Shown here piece by piece: positions 9,029 to 18,062 of a stretch of 64,000 nt of DNA; the stretch's first letter is position 1; every line of letters starts with the position of its first letter. The DNA comes from Bacteroides ovatus (GTDB lineage Bacteria > Bacteroidota > Bacteroidia > Bacteroidales > Bacteroidaceae). The notes below the pieces were generated by a model that did no database searches, was not told where the DNA came from, and saw only the letters and a list, made by a program, of their open reading frames with translations. The position numbers and the translations under genes were made by a program. The DNA lies in NCBI RefSeq assembly GCF_001314995.1, contig NZ_CP012938.1:4836001-4900000 (forward strand). Direction: 5' to 3'.

Positions 9029-10324
9029 TTACAAATACTCTACCGTTGAGCTAAGTTTGATTCCGTTAGAGCCTTTGATAAGAATGGTATACCCTTTGGG
9101 TTTGTCAGCTTGCAGGTCCTTTATAACTTCCTGCGCATTGGCGTACGTTTTGAAAGAATGTTCGCTTGCGGCAAACAGTTCTCCTACGAGCCATACTTTC
9201 TCAAAACCACTTTCTTTTATGTAGTCAACGATTTTCTGATGTTCGGCCGGGCTTTCAGCACCCAGTTCGCGCATATCTCCTAATATGAGCATCTTGTGGG
9301 GGACTGTCATGTTCCGGAAGTTTTGCAAAGCAGCCATCATGCTGGTTGGATTTGCATTATATGCGTCGATGATAAGCGTGTTATCTTCTGTCTTTTTAAG
9401 TTGGGAGCGATTGTTCTGTGGCGTATAGCTTGCCAGAGCCTCATCAATCTTCTTCGCTTCCACTCCGAAGAAACGTCCGATAGTGATGGCAGCCAGGGCA
9501 TTCGGGAAATTATATTCTCCGATCAACTGTGTGCGAACCTGATGGCGTTCACCGTCCTTACCGGCTTTCCATTCGAAAGCGAGATAAGGCGAATTGTCAG
9601 TAATCTGTCCGTTGACATAGAGATCATCTTCAGTTCCATAAGAAATCAGGTTCAATCCCTGCGCGATATTCATCAAATAAGCGTTATCGTGATGAATAAA
9701 GGTGATGGCATCTTTCTTACGGAGGAAATCATATAACTCTCCTTTAGTCTTAATCACCCCTTCGAAAGAACCGAATCCTTCCAAGTGAGCTTTACCTACA
9801 TTGGTGATAATACCATAATCCGGTTCGGCTATTTCACAAAGAAACTTGATTTCTCCCGGATGATTGGCACCCATCTCTATGACAGCAAGGTCATGCTCCG
9901 GTTTCAAACGCAATAGGGTGGTCGGTACACCGATGTGGTTGTTGAGATTACCTAAAGTATAAAGCACGTTATGGGCTTGGCAGAGAACACTGGAAATTAA
10001 TTCTTTGGTGGTCGTTTTCCCATTAGTGCCCGTAATACCGATCACACGCGTTCCGAGTTGGCGGCGATGATAGTTGGCAAGTTGCTGCATTGTCTGCAAG
10101 CAGTTGTCTACAAGTATATATCGTTTATCACCTTCTACGGCATATTCGGCTTCATCAATAATGGCAAATGCGCATCCAGAGTCTAGCGCTAGTTTTGCGA
10201 ATGCATTACCGTTGAATGACTCACCTTTCAAGGCGATAAACAAAGAACCGTCCGGGCAGTTCCGGCTATCAGTAGTTACTGATTGGCAATCCAGAAAAAT
10301 CTGGTAAAGAGCAGAAAGTTTCAT
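9029..10324 (-). CDS. murF: UDP-N-acetylmuramoyl-tripeptide--D-alanyl-D-alanine ligase
   Basis: Cytoplasmic Mur ligase that joins D-Ala-D-Ala to the UDP-MurNAc-tripeptide, the last cytoplasmic step of peptidoglycan monomer synthesis. The 431-residue protein has the N-terminal substrate domain with the TDSRN motif, the P-loop GITGTNGKTTTKE (K103), the ATP/Mg motif VIEMGANHPGEI, GKAHLEGFGS, and the C-terminal DAYNANPTSM and ILGDMRELG motifs of MurF. It lies alone, 77 bases after the sensor-kinase gene on the same strand, with its own -7 box, rather than in the usual mur/fts cluster. Identification is firm. Confidence 0.96.
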   Translation of the reverse strand: MKLSALYQIFLDCQSVTTDSRNCPDGSLFIALKGESFNGNAFAKLALDSGCAFAIIDEAEYAVEGDKRYILVDNCLQTMQQLANYHRRQLGTRVIGITGTNGKTTTKELISSVLCQAHNVLYTLGNLNNHIGVPTTLLRLKPEHDLAVIEMGANHPGEIKFLCEIAEPDYGIITNVGKAHLEGFGSFEGVIKTKGELYDFLRKKDAITFIHHDNAYLMNIAQGLNLISYGTEDDLYVNGQITDNSPYLAFEWKAGKDGERHQVRTQLIGEYNFPNALAAITIGRFFGVEAKKIDEALASYTPQNNRSQLKKTEDNTLIIDAYNANPTSMMAALQNFRNMTVPHKMLILGDMRELGAESPAEHQKIVDYIKESGFEKVWLVGELFAASEHSFKTYANAQEVIKDLQADKPKGYTILIKGSNGIKLSSTVEYL

Positions 10325-10350
10325 AACCTGATCTTTTATTTAAAACGCTG

Positions 10351-10358
10351 CAAAGATA
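10351..10358 (-). promoter_or_regulatory. -7 box for murF
   Basis: The minus strand reads TATCTTTG, an exact match to TAnnTTTG, 27 bases upstream of the murF ATG. murF can therefore be transcribed independently of the upstream sensor kinase. Confidence 0.55.
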
Positions 10359-10401
10359 GGCTATTCTTTCGGATTTGATGGGAGTTCGGACAGATTTTTA
10401 C

Positions 10402-12417
10402 TTAGGCATATACCAAAGGAAGAGTCAGTATCATCCGGCATCCGTCCGTATAGGAAGAGTCGATCCGGAGGCTGCCTCCTAACTTCTCGGCAATGCTCCG
10501 GCATATCGGCAGTCCGAGACCGGTGCCTTGTGTGAAAGAATTCATTTTGTAGAAACGCTCAAATACCGCCTCCTGCTGATCTTTCGGAATACCAGTTCCT
10601 GTATCGGTGACACTGATTTCAATTTTCTTTTCAGCTTCCAGTACGGAATAAGCTATGCGGATACTGCCATGAGTTGTAAATTTGGCGGCATTATGTGCCA
10701 GGTTGTTCAACACCTGTGATATGCGTTCCGAATTACTGCGTATGAGCAGGTTTTCTTTTGCAGGTTCGAACAGAACTTCCACATCCTTTTGCCTGTTGTC
10801 TTTGGCCACTTCAGAGGCAAGTTGACAGATCGTATTCATATCTGTTTCATCATCTGTGGGCAGTTGCTCATATTGATCCAGTTCCGACAGAGCGAGCACG
10901 TCAGTGACCAGTCGGAGCAAGTCGTTACTGTTGCTCTTGATAATATTGACAAACTCCTGTGTTTCCGGACTATTGCTGTAGTGATCGCTTAACACCTGCG
11001 AGAAGCCTACAATAGAGTTGAGCGGTGTACGGATTTCATGGGTCATGCTCTGGATGAACGTTGTCTTCATCCGGCTGCTCGCTTCCGCTATGTCTTTGGC
11101 TTTACGTAATTCTTCCCTCGACACCGTAAGTTCCTCATTCTTTGTTTTGAGTTCGGCTTCCGAAACTTTCAGTTTGCGTTTCAGGAAATTTTCTCTATAA
11201 AGGAATATGAATAAGATACCTAATAAAATAATCAATGAAATAATCAAGGTTGTTTTATTATGCAACTCCTTCTCTTGTGCTTGAAGCATGAGTTCTTTCT
11301 TTTCGGCATTGAGCTTTTCTACATTTAATAAGGTGGCGAATTCGCTGCTGGACACTTGTTCATTGGCTATTTTCAAAGAGTCATCCGTGTTGATGTACAT
11401 TTGCAGATATTTGACCGCCAGGTTCATATTTCCCATCTTTTGGTAGATTTCTCCCTGTGTGCGGTAATGGATGCTGCTAAGTATGCTTTCGCTTAAACGA
11501 CGTTCTTCTTTTTCCTGCATCTTTGCGGCTTCCAGCGCTTTCTGATATTGTTTGGTCTGCTGGTAGTATAAACATTCTATATTATACAGTCTCTTTTTGA
11601 TAGACTCCAGTCTTTTGTCCTGTTCAAATGCCGCCTGACACTCCTTCAGTAATTTTTCGGCAGCTTGAAAGTCGCCGAACTTGCTGTAGTAGTTTACAAA
11701 TTCCAACTTGGCAGATATTTGTTGCGTAGAGGAATTGGCAGTCGCAATGGCTTTTTCCACAGCAGCTAATGCTTCTTTTTGCTTTTTCTGGTTGATGTAA
11801 TAGTTGGCTATCTGGGCATAGGTCTGGGAGATGTTGTAGTTTTCGATCTTGTATTTTTCAGTCAGTTCGATTTCTTTCAATCGCCACTCGAACGCCATTG
11901 AATCGAATCTTTTGATGGTGTAGATTTGCGACATGATGTTATAGCAACGGGAGAGGCCGGTCTTATCATCCTCTTCTTGAGCTTCTTTTAACATGTTTTG
12001 CACTTCATAAAGTGCTATGTTTGTTCTGCTTGTTTTTAGGTAATAGGTGATTAATCTGTTCGCCCATGCGAAGTAATAGTATTTAGGCTGATGAGTGGCC
12101 TTGGCGAATTCTTTTACTTTGTTGGTATAGTGGATTACGCTGTCTTCATTGGTTCCCTGGAAATAATAATAATCCAGTTGAGTGGCTATGGCTACTGCCT
12201 GCATTCGTTCGTCCTGCCGTTCGCCGGCCATTCGGAATAAAGTGTCGGACATATTAAGTACAACAGGCTCTAATAAGCATTCTTGACAACGTTGATAATA
12301 TTCATAGAGAGTAGAGTCAACATTGAAGGTTTCAGCCTCTTTTTGAGCTTTAGCAGTAGTGGTAAAGAACAAAATGAGGAAAAGAAATCCTACGCGAAAT
12401 AGGGTTAATCGGCTCAT
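10402..12417 (-). CDS. TPR-containing sensor histidine kinase
   Basis: A 671-residue membrane kinase. Order: signal peptide (residues 1-24, ending TTAKA), a periplasmic region of about 350 residues made of tetratricopeptide-like helical repeats, one membrane span at about 385-405 (TTLIISLIILLGILFIFLY), a coiled coil, HisKA with phosphoacceptor H460 (SMTHEIRTPLNS), then HATPase with N-box NLAHNAAKF, G1 VTDTGTGIP and G2 GTGLGLPI. There is no receiver or DNA-binding domain and no response regulator gene beside it, so it is an orphan kinase whose partner lies elsewhere. TPRs in the periplasm suggest sensing by protein-protein contact. Start chosen for the clear signal peptide. Confidence 0.9.
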   Translation of the reverse strand: MSRLTLFRVGFLFLILFFTTTAKAQKEAETFNVDSTLYEYYQRCQECLLEPVVLNMSDTLFRMAGERQDERMQAVAIATQLDYYYFQGTNEDSVIHYTNKVKEFAKATHQPKYYYFAWANRLITYYLKTSRTNIALYEVQNMLKEAQEEDDKTGLSRCYNIMSQIYTIKRFDSMAFEWRLKEIELTEKYKIENYNISQTYAQIANYYINQKKQKEALAAVEKAIATANSSTQQISAKLEFVNYYSKFGDFQAAEKLLKECQAAFEQDKRLESIKKRLYNIECLYYQQTKQYQKALEAAKMQEKEERRLSESILSSIHYRTQGEIYQKMGNMNLAVKYLQMYINTDDSLKIANEQVSSSEFATLLNVEKLNAEKKELMLQAQEKELHNKTTLIISLIILLGILFIFLYRENFLKRKLKVSEAELKTKNEELTVSREELRKAKDIAEASSRMKTTFIQSMTHEIRTPLNSIVGFSQVLSDHYSNSPETQEFVNIIKSNSNDLLRLVTDVLALSELDQYEQLPTDDETDMNTICQLASEVAKDNRQKDVEVLFEPAKENLLIRSNSERISQVLNNLAHNAAKFTTHGSIRIAYSVLEAEKKIEISVTDTGTGIPKDQQEAVFERFYKMNSFTQGTGLGLPICRSIAEKLGGSLRIDSSYTDGCRMILTLPLVYA

Positions 12418-12449
12418 GGTATGAATTTTTCGGGTTCTTCTATAGTTTG

Positions 12450-12457
12450 CAAATATA
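12450..12457 (-). promoter_or_regulatory. -7 box for the TPR sensor kinase
   Basis: The minus strand reads TATATTTG, matching TAnnTTTG, 33 bases upstream of the kinase ATG. It is divergent from, and about 45 bases away from, the folP -7 box. Confidence 0.5.
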
Positions 12458-12500
12458 CGTTTATTTCTTCTTTTTAGTACGAATACTTGCTTTTTTTATC

Positions 12501-12508
12501 TACATTTG
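12501..12508 (+). promoter_or_regulatory. -7 box for folP
   Basis: TACATTTG matches TAnnTTTG. A transcript starting a few bases downstream would exclude the most distal in-frame ATG (12487) and supports a folP start at 12526 or later. Confidence 0.5.
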
Positions 12509-12534
12509 TAGGCGATCTAAAAGGAATGTTGTCA

Positions 12535-13401
12535 ATGATGAAACCTATATCTCCTATTTATATAAATGTAAAAGGGCGGTTGCTCGATCTTGCTACTCCG
12601 CAGGTGATGGGAATTTTAAATGTTACTCCCGATTCTTTTTATTCCGGCAGCCGGATGCAGACTGAAGAAGACATTGCTGCCCGGGCCCGGCAGATACTTG
12701 ATGAAGGTGCTTCAATAATTGATATAGGAGCCTATTCTTCACGGCTGAATGCCGAACATATTTCTGCTGAAGAAGAGATGCGAAGACTGCGCACCGGTTT
12801 GGAGATTCTGAACCGTAATCATCCCGAAGCCATTATTTCCGTTGATACTTTCCGGGCTGATGTGGCGGAAGAATGTGTGAAAGAATATGGAGTGGCTATT
12901 ATTAATGACATAGCTGCCGGTGAAATGGATCACCGGATGTTTCAGACAGTAGCCGACTTGGGAGTACCTTATATAATGATGCACATGCAGGGAACTCCCC
13001 AAAATATGCAGAAAGAACCGTCTTATGATAATCTGATAAAAGATGTTTTCCTGTATTTCGCCCGTAAAGTGCAGCAACTTCGCGACTTGGGAGTGAAAGA
13101 TATCATTCTCGATCCGGGATTCGGATTCGGAAAGACACTGGAACATAATTATGAACTATTGGCACATCTGGAAGAGTTTCATATCTTCGAACTTCCTGTT
13201 TTAGTGGGAGTTTCACGGAAATCAATGATTTATAAATTGTTGGGAGGAACCCCGCAAGATTCATTGAACGGGACAACCGTATTGGACACTGTTGCGTTAA
13301 TGAAAGGAGCGCATATCCTGCGGGTGCATGATGTGCGTGAAGCGGTGGAAGCCGTCCGGATCACAGAGAAATTAAAAATAGAGAGTGGATATGACAAATA
13401 A
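12535..13401 (+). CDS. folP: Dihydropteroate synthase
   Basis: Cytoplasmic folate enzyme that condenses dihydropterin pyrophosphate with p-aminobenzoate; it is the sulfonamide target. Signature VMGILNVTPDSFYSGSR near the N-terminus, then IDIGAYSSR, VDTFRADVA, INDIAAG, MHMQGTP, LDPGFGFGKT and a C-terminal GVSRKS. In-frame ATGs occur at 12487, 12526, 12535 and 12538. I prefer 12535 because AAGGA at 12521-12525 is well spaced from it and the promoter box lies at 12501; 12526 remains possible. It is followed after 11 bases by cdaA, so the two are probably one transcript. Confidence 0.95.
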   Translation: MMKPISPIYINVKGRLLDLATPQVMGILNVTPDSFYSGSRMQTEEDIAARARQILDEGASIIDIGAYSSRLNAEHISAEEEMRRLRTGLEILNRNHPEAIISVDTFRADVAEECVKEYGVAIINDIAAGEMDHRMFQTVADLGVPYIMMHMQGTPQNMQKEPSYDNLIKDVFLYFARKVQQLRDLGVKDIILDPGFGFGKTLEHNYELLAHLEEFHIFELPVLVGVSRKSMIYKLLGGTPQDSLNGTTVLDTVALMKGAHILRVHDVREAVEAVRITEKLKIESGYDK

Positions 13402-13412
13402 GAGGAGGGCGC

Positions 13413-14177
13413 ATGTTTTTTGAGTTTGGCATAAAAGATTTTATCGATATTCTGCTGGTAGCTTTTGTTTTGTACTATACCTACAAACTGATGAAAGCTT
13501 CCGGTTCTATCAAGGTGTTCACCGGAATTCTGGTTTTTATCCTGATCTGGCTGGTGGTGACGCAAGTGCTGGAGATGAAACTGTTGGGCTCTATTTTCGA
13601 CACATTGATGAATGTGGGTGTGATCGCGTTGATTGTTCTTTTTCAGGATGAGATACGCCGTTTCCTCTTGACTTTGGGATCTCACCGACATGTCAGCGCA
13701 CTGGCCCGTCTTTTTAACGGTTCGAAAAAAGAGTCGTTGAAGCATGACGATATCATGCCGGTGGTAATGGCTTGTTTGAATATGGGGAAGCAAAAAGTCG
13801 GCGCATTGATTGTCATTGAGCATAACGTTCCTTTAGACGAAGTTGTCCGTACGGGCGAACTGATTGATGCGGCGATCAACCAACGTTTAATCGAAAATAT
13901 ATTCTTCAAGAATAGTCCGTTACACGATGGCGCAATGGTAATCAGTAAAAAACGTATCAAGGCGGCAGGATGTATTCTTCCTGTATCCCATGATTTGAAT
14001 ATACCGAAAGAACTTGGCTTGCGACATCGCGCAGCAATGGGAATCTCTCAACAGTCGGATGCTCATGCTATTATTGTTTCGGAAGAAACAGGCGGTATTT
14101 CCGTAGCCTATCGCGGACAATTCTACCTCCGCCTGAATGCGGAAGAACTGGAAAGTCTATTGACAAAAGAAAACTGA
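13413..14177 (+). CDS. cdaA: Diadenylate cyclase (c-di-AMP synthase, CdaA type)
   Basis: Membrane-bound DAC-domain enzyme that makes cyclic di-AMP from two ATP, a signal for osmolyte and potassium balance and cell-wall integrity. Residues 1-80 give three membrane spans (IDILLVAFVLYYTYKLM; VFTGILVFILIWLVV; MNVGVIALIVLFQDEIRRFL). The DisA_N domain follows with both catalytic motifs, DGA in NSPLHDGAMVI and RHR in LRHRAAMGIS. Length 254 is normal for CdaA. It is downstream of folP and ends at a strong terminator. No CdaR or GlmM partner is next to it. Confidence 0.95.
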   Translation: MFFEFGIKDFIDILLVAFVLYYTYKLMKASGSIKVFTGILVFILIWLVVTQVLEMKLLGSIFDTLMNVGVIALIVLFQDEIRRFLLTLGSHRHVSALARLFNGSKKESLKHDDIMPVVMACLNMGKQKVGALIVIEHNVPLDEVVRTGELIDAAINQRLIENIFFKNSPLHDGAMVISKKRIKAAGCILPVSHDLNIPKELGLRHRAAMGISQQSDAHAIIVSEETGGISVAYRGQFYLRLNAEELESLLTKEN

Positions 14178-14202
14178 TTTTATTGTAATCACATACCGGA
14201 CA

Positions 14203-14260
14203 AATGGTCGGAAGATGAGCATGGTAAAATGCCTCTCATCTTCCGACCATTGTTGTTTTA
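14203..14260 (+). terminator. Strong terminator after cdaA
   Basis: A perfect 17-bp stem: AATGGTCGGAAGATGAG at 14203-14219 pairs with CTCATCTTCCGACCATT at 14235-14251, followed by TGTTGTTTTA. It isolates the folP-cdaA unit from the carbohydrate island. Confidence 0.88.
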
Positions 14261-14339
14261 TCTGCTATTTGGCGCTATTTTGCTTTATTTCCAACCCTTT
14301 TTGAATGATAATTATGCCCTCCTTTTTAGGTGAATCGCC

Positions 14340-14347
14340 TACCTTTG
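14340..14347 (+). promoter_or_regulatory. -7 box for the GH35 gene
   Basis: TACCTTTG matches TAnnTTTG, 36 bases before the ATG at 14383. No convincing TTTG lies at the -33 distance. Confidence 0.45.
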
Positions 14348-14382
14348 CCGTATACTATTAAAATTCTATTTTTGAATAAACC

Positions 14383-16719
14383 ATGAAAAACAGATTGATT
14401 GCTTTACTGGTACTTTTTACAGTTATTTTCTTTAGTACTGCACAGGCGCAAACTACTGCACGGAAGTTTGAGGCAGGCAAGAACACATTCTTGCTGGATG
14501 GAAAACCGTTTGTGGTGAAGGCTGCCGAGTTGCATTACACCCGCATCCCGCAAGCTTATTGGGAACATCGCATTGAGATGTGCAAGGCATTAGGCATGAA
14601 TACTATTTGTATTTATATTTTCTGGAATATCCATGAACAGGAAGAAGGAAAGTTTGATTTTTCCGGTCAGAATGATATTGCAGCTTTCTGCCGTGCGGCA
14701 CAGAAACACGGTATGTATGTCATTGTCCGTCCTGGTCCGTATGTATGTGCGGAGTGGGAGATGGGGGGACTTCCCTGGTGGCTGTTAAAGAAAAAAGACG
14801 TAGCCTTGCGCACGCTTGATCCTTATTATATGGAACGGGTAGGTATTTTTATGAAAGAGGTCGGTAAGCAACTGGCTCCGTTGCAAGTGAATAAAGGAGG
14901 AAATATTATCATGGTTCAGGTGGAGAACGAGTATGGCTCTTACGGAACAGATAAACCATACGTATCTGCCGTACGTGATTTGGTTCGTGAATCGGGTTTT
15001 ACTGATGTGCCTCTGTTTCAATGCGACTGGAGCAGTAACTTTACCAATAATGCACTCGACGATTTGATTTGGACTGTGAATTTCGGAACTGGGGCTAATA
15101 TCGACCAGCAGTTTAAGAAACTGAAAGAGCTTCGTCCCGAAACTCCATTGATGTGTAGTGAGTTCTGGAGCGGATGGTTTGACCATTGGGGACGGAAACA
15201 TGAAACACGTCCTGCGAAAGACATGGTACAGGGCATCAAGGATATGCTCGACCGGAATATCTCTTTCAGTCTCTATATGACTCACGGAGGAACGACTTTC
15301 GGTCATTGGGGAGGTGCAAACAACCCGGCTTATTCCGCTATGTGCAGTTCGTATGATTATGACGCTCCGATCAGTGAAGCCGGATGGACCACCGAAAAGT
15401 TTTTCTTGCTTCGTGATTTGTTGAAAAACTATCTTCCGGCAGGTGAGACGTTGCCCGCAGTGCCCGCAGCTCTGCCTGTTATTGAAATCCCCGAGTTTCA
15501 CTTCCATAAAGTGGCTCCGCTTTTCTCAAATCTGCCGGAGGCAAAACAAACGGTGGATATTCAACCGATGGAACAATTCAACCAGGGATGGGGAACGATT
15601 CTGTATCGTACCACATTGCCCGAAACGACTCTTGCAGGCACCACTTTGAAAATTACGGAAGTGCACGACTGGGCGCAGATATATGCCGACGGTAAACTGC
15701 TGGCACGCTTGGACCGTCGTAAGGGAGAATTTACAACGACCCTGCCCGCGCTGAAAAAAGGCATACAACTGGATATTCTTGTGGAAGCAATGGGACGTGT
15801 TAACTTTGACAAATCCATCCACGACCGCAAAGGAATCACTGAAAAAGTGGAACTTATTTCGGGTAACCAGACTAAGGAATTGAAAAACTGGACTGTATAT
15901 AACTTCCCGGTAGATTATTCCTTTATAAAAGATAAGAAATATAGCGATACAAAGATATTACCGACTATGCCTGCCTATTATAAGAGCACCTTTACACTGG
16001 ATAAAGTAGGAGATACTTTCCTGGATATGAGTACATGGGGAAAAGGTATGGTCTGGGTGAACGGTCATGCAATGGGGCGTTTCTGGGAAATCGGTCCGCA
16101 GCAGACTCTCTTTATGCCGGGGTGCTGGCTGAAAGAAGGAGAGAATGAAATCCTCGTTCTGGATTTGAAAGGTCCTACCCGGGCTTCCATCAAAGGTTTG
16201 AAGAAACCAATTCTCGATGTGCTTCGTGAAAAAGCTCCCGAAACACACCGCAAGGATGGAGAAAAACTGAAACTGACGGGTGAGAAAGTGGGCCATGAAG
16301 GAGCTTTCACTCCGGGTAACGGCTGGCAGGAAGTGCGATTTGCCACTCCGGTGAAAGGACGTTATTTCTGTCTGGAAGCACTTTCTCCACAAGCAAATGA
16401 TAACATCGCAGCGATAGCAGAGTTTGATGTCCTGGGAGCTGATGGTAAACCGGTATCCCGCGAACATTGGAAGATTCGTTATGCCGATAGTGAAGAAACG
16501 CGTAGTGGCAACCGTACAGCCGACAAGATATTCGACTTGCAGGAATCCACTTTCTGGATGACAGTGGACAATGTTCCTTATCCTCATCAATTGGTAATTG
16601 ACTTGAGCAAAGTGGAAAATGTGACCGGTTTCCGCTATCTGCCTCGTGCCGAAAAAGGGTATCCGGGTATGATTAAGGAATATCGTGTATATGTGAAACC
16701 TGCTGATTTCAACTACTAA
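14383..16719 (+). CDS. GH35 beta-galactosidase with C-terminal discoidin-like domain
   Basis: Exported retaining beta-galactosidase, 778 residues. A signal peptide ends at TAQAQ (residue 23). The GH35 TIM barrel (about 26-340) shows the family stretch GGLPWWLL followed by LRTLDP, acid/base E183 in VENEYGSYG and nucleophile E260 in CSEFWSGWFDHWG. Beta-sandwich domains follow, and about the last 130 residues look like an F5/8-type C (discoidin) carbohydrate-binding fold (GWQEVRFATPVKGRYFCLEA, stretch broken by an Asn/Gly loop). It has no lipobox, so it probably acts in the periplasm. It is followed after 45 bases by a GH43 gene. GH35 enzymes release terminal beta-1,3/1,4/1,6-galactose; the linkage is not resolvable here. 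Confidence 0.93.
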   Translation: MKNRLIALLVLFTVIFFSTAQAQTTARKFEAGKNTFLLDGKPFVVKAAELHYTRIPQAYWEHRIEMCKALGMNTICIYIFWNIHEQEEGKFDFSGQNDIAAFCRAAQKHGMYVIVRPGPYVCAEWEMGGLPWWLLKKKDVALRTLDPYYMERVGIFMKEVGKQLAPLQVNKGGNIIMVQVENEYGSYGTDKPYVSAVRDLVRESGFTDVPLFQCDWSSNFTNNALDDLIWTVNFGTGANIDQQFKKLKELRPETPLMCSEFWSGWFDHWGRKHETRPAKDMVQGIKDMLDRNISFSLYMTHGGTTFGHWGGANNPAYSAMCSSYDYDAPISEAGWTTEKFFLLRDLLKNYLPAGETLPAVPAALPVIEIPEFHFHKVAPLFSNLPEAKQTVDIQPMEQFNQGWGTILYRTTLPETTLAGTTLKITEVHDWAQIYADGKLLARLDRRKGEFTTTLPALKKGIQLDILVEAMGRVNFDKSIHDRKGITEKVELISGNQTKELKNWTVYNFPVDYSFIKDKKYSDTKILPTMPAYYKSTFTLDKVGDTFLDMSTWGKGMVWVNGHAMGRFWEIGPQQTLFMPGCWLKEGENEILVLDLKGPTRASIKGLKKPILDVLREKAPETHRKDGEKLKLTGEKVGHEGAFTPGNGWQEVRFATPVKGRYFCLEALSPQANDNIAAIAEFDVLGADGKPVSREHWKIRYADSEETRSGNRTADKIFDLQESTFWMTVDNVPYPHQLVIDLSKVENVTGFRYLPRAEKGYPGMIKEYRVYVKPADFNY

Positions 16720-16764
16720 ACAGTGAATGAACAAGAATAAAACAATGGATGAAAAAGCATTGAA

Positions 16765-17742
16765 ATGATGATGAATATGAAGAAAAATATAATTCTTTTC
16801 GCATTCCTATTTGTGGGAGTGTTGACTGGGTATTGCCAGCAATCTGCTTACCTGTTTGTTTACTTCACCGGCAATCGCATGAGTGAAGAAGCCGTCCGGA
16901 TGGCTGTTAGCCTCGATGGATATAATTATAAAGCCTTGAATGGAGATCAGCCGGTACTTGATTCCCGTGTGATTAGTTCAACAGGTGGAGTACGTGATCC
17001 CCATATCTTGCGCTGTGAAGATGGGAAGACATTTTATATGGTGGTGACAGATATGGTGTCCGGCAATGGATGGAGTTCTAACCGTGCCATGATATTATTG
17101 AAATCAAAAGACCTTGTACACTGGACTTCCAATATCGTGAATATCCAGAAAAAATATCCCAATCAGGAGGATCTGAAACGTGTGTGGGCTCCACAAACTA
17201 TTTATGATAGGGAAGCAGGAAAGTACATGGTTTACTGGTCCATGCAACATGGCAATGGTCCCGATATCATTTATTATGCTTATGCCAACAAAGATTTTAC
17301 CGATATAGAAGGAGAACCGAAGCCACTGTTTCTTCCGGAAAACAAAAAATCATGTATTGACGGCGACATTATTTACAAAGATGGACTCTATCATTTGTTC
17401 TACAAAACGGAAGGGAATGGAAATGGAATTAAAAAGGCCACTACCTCCTCTCTAACCTCCGGCCAATGGACAGAATCGGATGACTATAAACAGCAGACGA
17501 AGGATCCGGTAGAAGGTTCGGGTATTTTCCCGCTGGTTGGTTCCGATAAGTATATTTTGATGTATGATGTATATACGAAAGGTAAATACCAGTTTACCGA
17601 AAGTTCCGATCTGGAACATTTCAAAGTGATTGACCATGCTATCAGTATGGATTTCCATCCGCGCCATGGCACTGTCATACCGATTACCCCAAAAGAGTTG
17701 AAACGCCTCTTCAAGGCCTATGGCAAACCCGAAGGTTTCTGA
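16765..17742 (+). CDS. GH43-family glycosidase (arabinofuranosidase/xylosidase type)
   Basis: A secreted five-bladed propeller enzyme, 325 residues with a signal peptide to about residue 25. The inverting catalytic triad appears complete: base candidate D78 in VRDPHILRC, modulator D199 or D201 in CIDGDIIYKDG, and general acid E250 in PVEGSGIF; WAPQTIYD is a further family motif. GH43 members mostly remove alpha-L-arabinofuranose or beta-xylose; next to a GH51 arabinofuranosidase the first is more likely. It is co-oriented with GH35 (45-base gap) and followed by a hairpin terminator. The start may be any of MMMNMKK; the second lysine-rich Met also gives a good signal peptide. Subfamily not assigned. 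Confidence 0.85.
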   Translation: MMMNMKKNIILFAFLFVGVLTGYCQQSAYLFVYFTGNRMSEEAVRMAVSLDGYNYKALNGDQPVLDSRVISSTGGVRDPHILRCEDGKTFYMVVTDMVSGNGWSSNRAMILLKSKDLVHWTSNIVNIQKKYPNQEDLKRVWAPQTIYDREAGKYMVYWSMQHGNGPDIIYYAYANKDFTDIEGEPKPLFLPENKKSCIDGDIIYKDGLYHLFYKTEGNGNGIKKATTSSLTSGQWTESDDYKQQTKDPVEGSGIFPLVGSDKYILMYDVYTKGKYQFTESSDLEHFKVIDHAISMDFHPRHGTVIPITPKELKRLFKAYGKPEGF

Positions 17743-17757
17743 ACTAAAATATCTCGT

Positions 17758-17787
17758 GGGACAGGAGAAAAACACCTGTCCCTGATT
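17758..17787 (+). terminator. Terminator after the GH35-GH43 unit
   Basis: GGGACAGG (17758-17765) pairs with CCTGTCCC (17775-17782) across a 9-base A-rich loop, followed by TGATTTGTT. The T-run is short, so strength is uncertain. Confidence 0.6.
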
Positions 17788-18003
17788 TGTTAAACCAATT
17801 GTTTTTCAGGCGGGTAATCTTCGCTTCCCAGTGAGTATTCCCATCCTTTTGTTTTCTTTTGAGTTATTCTGATAAGATGGATTCAACTAGTTGTAATCCA
17901 GGAAAACAGTATACGGTATGGGGAAAAGTGTATATTTTACCCTTGTTTACTTGTTTCTTATATATTTTTAAGTGTATAATTACCAATTATTATATGAAAC
18001 ACG

Positions 18004-18033
18004 CTTGTTAGAATGATGAAAATCTTAACTTTG
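18004..18033 (+). promoter_or_regulatory. Promoter of the GH51-GH97 unit
   Basis: TAACTTTG at 18026-18033 matches the -7 consensus and CTTG at 18004-18007, 18 bases upstream, is one base from the TTTG -33 box. This is one of the better-formed promoters in the window; the GH51 ATG follows 30 bases later. Confidence 0.6.
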
Positions 18034-18062
18034 CGATTGATAATCTTAATGCAATATATACC

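Larger units (their letters stand above)
17743..18062 (+). other. Non-coding gap between GH43 and GH51 genes
   Basis: 320 bases without a gene. The left part holds the GH43 terminator (17758-17787) and the right end the GH51 promoter (18004-18033). Between them I see only AT-rich sequence and no convincing small reading frame. Confidence 0.6.
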
